The notes beneath the pieces were generated by a model. The model did no database searches, was not told where the DNA came from, and saw only the letters and a list, made by a program, of their open reading frames with translations. 64,000 nucleotides of DNA from Isoetes taiwanensis (Eukaryota; Streptophyta; Lycopodiopsida; Isoetales; Isoetaceae), in NCBI GenBank assembly GCA_021234155.1, contig JAJEKV010000075.1, positions 5,718,908-5,782,907 of the forward strand, written 5' to 3'. Positions 60,516-64,000 of the stretch are shown here, one piece after another. Each line of letters starts with the position of its first letter. Within the stretch, counting starts at the first letter, position 1. The position numbers and the translations under genes were made by a program.

Positions 60516-60841
60516 GGGTGAAAGCATGCTATGGTGTACCACTTTTGGAACCCTCAAAAGTACCTACACTGGGTACTTTTAAAACTGGTACTTTCTGTTT
60601 TTTCTTCCCATTAAAATCAACCCAAAATTTTTGAATTGAAGATCAATAACATGTCAATCTATAATAGTAGATGATAACAATATTATTAGAGACTAAAATG
60701 AATGAATCAACTCTCAAACTTATTGTTTATTGGGACATTTATCCAAGTTCCTAGTACCCAGTGCTGGGTACTTTTTTGGGTAGTTTTGCACTCCCTAAAT
60801 AGAACTTTAGATGGTACACCCTAGCATGCTTTCACCCATTT
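60512..60841. mobile_element. Small inverted-repeat element, copy 2, with 4-bp target duplication
   Basis: 322 bp (60516-60837) flanked by ATTT on both sides (60512-60515 and 60838-60841). Terminal inverted repeats start GGGTGAAAGCATGCTA and match for about 25 bases with one mismatch; subterminal GGTACTTTT sequences add a second inverted layer. Removing the element and one ATTT leaves continuous copia sequence, so boundaries are firm. No coding capacity. A 4-bp duplication excludes Harbinger (3 bp) and hAT (8 bp) in their usual form; the superfamily is open. Confidence 0.9.
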
Positions 60842-63836
60842 ACAAAATGTACTTTCTGTACCAAGTTTGGTCAGAAATCTAATATCAATTTCTCAACTTG
60901 TAGATTTGGGTTTCAAAGTTGTTTTTGAACAAATGCATTGCAAAATCTATGAAGGAAATGTGCTAAAATTTTTAGGAAGACGGGTTGGAAACTTATTTGG
61001 GATAAATGCAAAGAGTTTTAGAAGTGCAAATCTGACCACAGTATCAAACATCACAACTTGGCATGAAAGACTTGCACATACAAGTATTAAAAACATAGAA
61101 ACCATGATTAAGAATGGATGGATCAAGTCAGCTGAAAATAAATTGGAAGACCATACCTGCAGAGGTTGTATGCTGGGAAAACAATCCAGACTGCCTTTTT
61201 CGAAGGCAAAAGAAAGATCCAATGAAATTTTAGGATTGATCCATACATATTTATGTGGCCCCATAAATGTAACAGGTTTAATTGGAAAAAAGTACTTCAT
61301 AACATTTATTGATGATTTTAGCAGGAAGACAATAATTTATTGCTTAAGAACAAAGGAGCAAGCGTTTGAGGCCTTCAAACAATATGCAGCAGAAGTGGAG
61401 CTTGAGACAGGGAAGAAGATCAAGTGTGTGCGCTCAGATCGAGGAGGTGAGTACCTTTCATTCAAATTTAAAAAATATTGTGTAGATAGAGGCATAAAGA
61501 GGCAATACACATGTAGTTATACCCCTCAGCAAAATGGTGTTGCTGAGAGGAAAAACAAATCCATTCTCAATGCTACCAGATCAATGTTGAAGCATACTGG
61601 ACTTCCAAATTTTTTATGGGAAGAAGTGGTAAAAACTGCTGTCATGATTCAAAATGCTTTACCATCAGTAAGTATAGAGGGAAAATGCCCTAAACAAATG
61701 TGGTCAGGGAGATTACCTAACTATGAGAAATTCAAAGTGTTTGGATGCTCAGGAGTTGAGAAGAAAATTGGATGACAGATGCATCATCACATACTTGGTA
61801 GGTTATGATGAAAACTCCAAAGGATATAGGATGTATAACCCTTTGAAGAGAAATGTCATAACAAGCAGGGATGTGATATTTGTGGAAAATGTCTTATATA
61901 GACCAAATGCTAACAAGAGTGAAAGAAAAGTAGAAAAGCCTGCTGCAAATTCTGATAGAAATTCAGAGTTTCATGATTATGGAATAAAAGAAGAAGAAAA
62001 CATAAATAACAGGGAAAACTTGGATTTTCAAACAGAAGAAGAAGGGGATTCAGAAAGTGAAAGTGATGCAGACACAAATATGACAACTGCCACATCAAAG
62101 GTAAATGATAAACACTATGAAATGGCAGAAAACAAAGAAAATAAGGGAAGGAAAACAGAAGGGGAGAGACTCATGGAAGAACTCAAGTTAGACATAACAG
62201 GGTATGGTAGAAAACCAGATGGGAAGAGTGGGAGATTGAATACAAGGCCAAGTTCAGATGAGGCTCTAATGGTGCTGCAAACAGGTGTTCCAGAAAGCTT
62301 TAAAGAAGCAGTCAGTGGATTATAAGGTTTTAAGTGGAAAAAAGCCATGTTAGAAGAAATGGAATCATTCCATAGAATGGGTACTTATGAACTAGTAGAT
62401 CTGCCAAAAGGAAAACACACAATAGGAAATAAATGGGTGTACAAACTCAAAGTTAATGCAGATAGAACACCAAAGTATAAAGCAAGATTGGTTGCCCAAG
62501 GTTACTCTCAAAAACAAGGCATAGATTATGAAGAAACATATTCGCCAGTGGTTAAATTAGCAAGCATTAGAATGATTATTGCCACTTCAAATGCTCTAAA
62601 TTTAGATCTACATCACATGGATGTATGTACAACATTTTTGAATGCTGATTTAAAAGAAGAAGTATATATGGAACAAGCTCAGGGCTTTGAGAAGGGAATT
62701 GGAAAAGTGTGGAAGCTTAAAAAAGCTGTTTATGGCCTAAAACAGTCACCAAGGGAGTGGTATTCATGCATAAATGATTTTTTGAAAGAACAAGGTTTCA
62801 TGAAGTTAATGAATGATGGGAATGTGTATCTGCTGAGAGAAGGACAAAATATTGCATAATGGCAATTTATGTAGATGATTGTGTTTTAGCCTCAAACAAT
62901 TCTAAATTTATGGAAGTCTGCAAACAAATGCTGAAAGGGAGATACAAAATGTCAGACCTGGGTGAATTATCCCAATATCTTGGAGCAGAAGTGAAAAGAG
63001 ATAGGAAAAACATGACGATTTCTTTATGTCAAACCAAATATATTGACTCAGTGCTAGAAAAGTTCAATATGCAAGATTGTAATACTGTAAAGGCTCCTAT
63101 ACTTCCAGGGTGCAAGCTCTCAAAGAATATGTGTCCTCAAACAGACAGAGAAGCTGAAGAAATGAAGAAGATTCCTTATAGGCAGTTAATAGGCAGTCTG
63201 CTATTTATTGCTAACAACACCAGACCTGACATTGCATTTATTGTGAATGTCTTGAGCAGATATAATAACCCTGGTTTTGAGCACTGGTTAGCAGCAAAGA
63301 AAGTGCTTAGATTCCTGAAGGGAACAAAAACCACAGGGATAATATATAGATCAAATGATTTAGAGCTAAAGTGTTACACTGATGCAGACTGGTGTGGAGA
63401 TGTAGACGAGAGGAAGTCTACATCTGGATACATCTTAATGCTTGGAGGAGGGCCAGTGAGTTGGAGGAGCAAAAAACAATCCTCCATTGCACTATCAACT
63501 GATGAATTAGAGTATGCAGCTACCACACTAGTAGCTAAGGAAAGTATTTGGTCTAGAAGATTACTGAATGAACTGGGAATCACACAAAATGGCAGCACAC
63601 AACTCTTCTGTGATAACCAAAGTTGTATTGCAATGACCAAGGATCCTGTTCTACATGAGAGGACTAAACACATTGAGATGGAAATGCACTTCATCCGAGA
63701 TATGGTTAGCTAAGGGCACATCCAACTAACCTACATAAACACAGGTGACCAAATAGCAGAGTTGGAAACGGTTTCAAAAACTGGCTGAGATGATGAACTG
63801 TCAGGACATTATGAAATTGTGATCTGAAAAGGGGAA
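60842..63836 (+). pseudogene. copia pol: integrase, reverse transcriptase, RNase H
   Basis: 60842-61775 holds the pre-integrase zinc motif (TTWHERLAHTSIKNIETM to CRGCMLGKQ) and integrase core with FIDDFSR, SDRGGEY and NGVAERKN supplying the D,D,E residues. Near 61770 a deletion shifts the frame. 61723-62325 carries the end of integrase (GYDENSKGYRMYNPLKR) and an acidic linker, ending in an in-frame TAA. 62347-62859 is the start of reverse transcriptase; a one-base loss at 62857 shifts it again. 62859-63713 has the catalytic YVDD (start of the frame) and RNase H (YTDADWCGD, CDNQSCIAM). A stop near 63711 cuts the last segment. Confidence 0.93.
63822..63836 (+). other. Polypurine tract
   Basis: CTGAAAAGGGGAA lies directly before the 3' LTR, the expected plus-strand primer. 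Confidence 0.8.
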
Positions 63837-64000
63837 TGTGAAGTATATATTCATATCAAATTTCATATGAGGTTCTGAACACAGATAATGGGCTTGTTCA
63901 TGAGAATATTTGCAGTTAAAAATGACAGCACTGTGATGAAAGCATATTTGGTCAGTGTTGAACACATATTAAACATGCAGGTCAGTGGAGTTAACATTTG
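63837..64000 (+). repeat. 3' LTR, partial
   Basis: Begins TGTGAAGTATATATTC like the 5' LTR and is cut by the window edge; two differences over 164 bp. Confidence 0.92.

Larger units (their letters stand above)
58442..64000 (+). mobile_element. Ty1/copia LTR retrotransposon, 3' LTR runs off the window
   Basis: A structurally complete but coding-dead element: 5' LTR 58442-59248, primer-binding site, gag, protease, integrase, reverse transcriptase, RNase H, polypurine tract and the start of the 3' LTR at 63837. The order integrase before reverse transcriptase defines copia. The first 164 bp of the two LTRs differ at two positions, so the insertion is fairly recent. Coding damage: in-frame stops at 59752, 62323 and about 63711, frame shifts near 61770 and 62857, and an inserted 322-bp element. 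It interrupts the DUF7869-type gene. Confidence 0.95.

Noticed and set aside
59278-63713. Intact, potentially active copia element
   Set aside because: At least three in-frame stops, two frame shifts and an inserted element destroy the coding region, despite near-identical LTRs.

Overview
The window looks like nuclear DNA of a land plant: AT-leaning sequence, GT-AG introns, plant-specific families (BAHD acyltransferase, DCD domain, CHASE-type cytokinin receptor, hAT with DUF659, Ty1/copia) and a large excess of decayed transposable elements over genes. Transposon proteins with DUF7869-like and 'CDWG' kinase-like domains make a non-flowering vascular plant (fern, lycophyte or gymnosperm) my best guess. 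That is inference; nothing here fixes the species. Layout: 0-5 kb holds a candidate exon, a 99-bp tandem duplication and the last three exons of a DExH-box RNA helicase (minus strand), lying next to a head-to-head pair of transposon-like ends near 4.95 kb. 5-15 kb is mostly non-coding repeats with a long hairpin (9.15 kb) and a 448-bp element with ~98-bp terminal inverted repeats (12.85 kb). At 15.1-15.6 kb are two exons of a cytokinin-receptor-like histidine kinase with a stop just before the kinase domain. 15.6-22 kb is non-coding. 22-25 kb carries a broken kinase-like gene and a coiled-coil/zinc-ligand protein, followed directly by an array of seven foldback hairpins (25.29-26.89 kb). 27.6-29.05 kb is a dead hAT transposase. 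Two genes look intact. One is an intronless BAHD acyltransferase (29.86-31.46 kb, minus) with an in-frame 52-residue internal duplication. The other is a nine-exon gene (35.14-40.87 kb, minus) whose exons all join in phase to give about 1072 residues: an N-terminal DCD domain, a long low-complexity middle, then a TRF4/MEE44-like nucleotidyltransferase. Between them lies about 1.1 kb of almost pure purine sequence. From 41 kb on the window is nested transposons: a SINE-like tRNA-derived head (45.8 kb), a decayed DNA transposon (46.4-51.9 kb), a CA/GT-rich palindromic block (53.0-53.6 kb), a minus-strand gene with a probable Ulp1-like segment (53.85-57.5 kb), a DUF7869-like exon (57.9-58.4 kb) cut by a young Ty1/copia element (58.44 kb to the right edge), and inside that copia element a 322-bp inverted-repeat element with a clean 4-bp target duplication. 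A second copy of that small element sits at 49.6 kb. The host genes do not form an operon or obvious pathway. The recurring theme is local duplication: more than a dozen two-copy direct repeats of 27-161 bp are scattered through the window.
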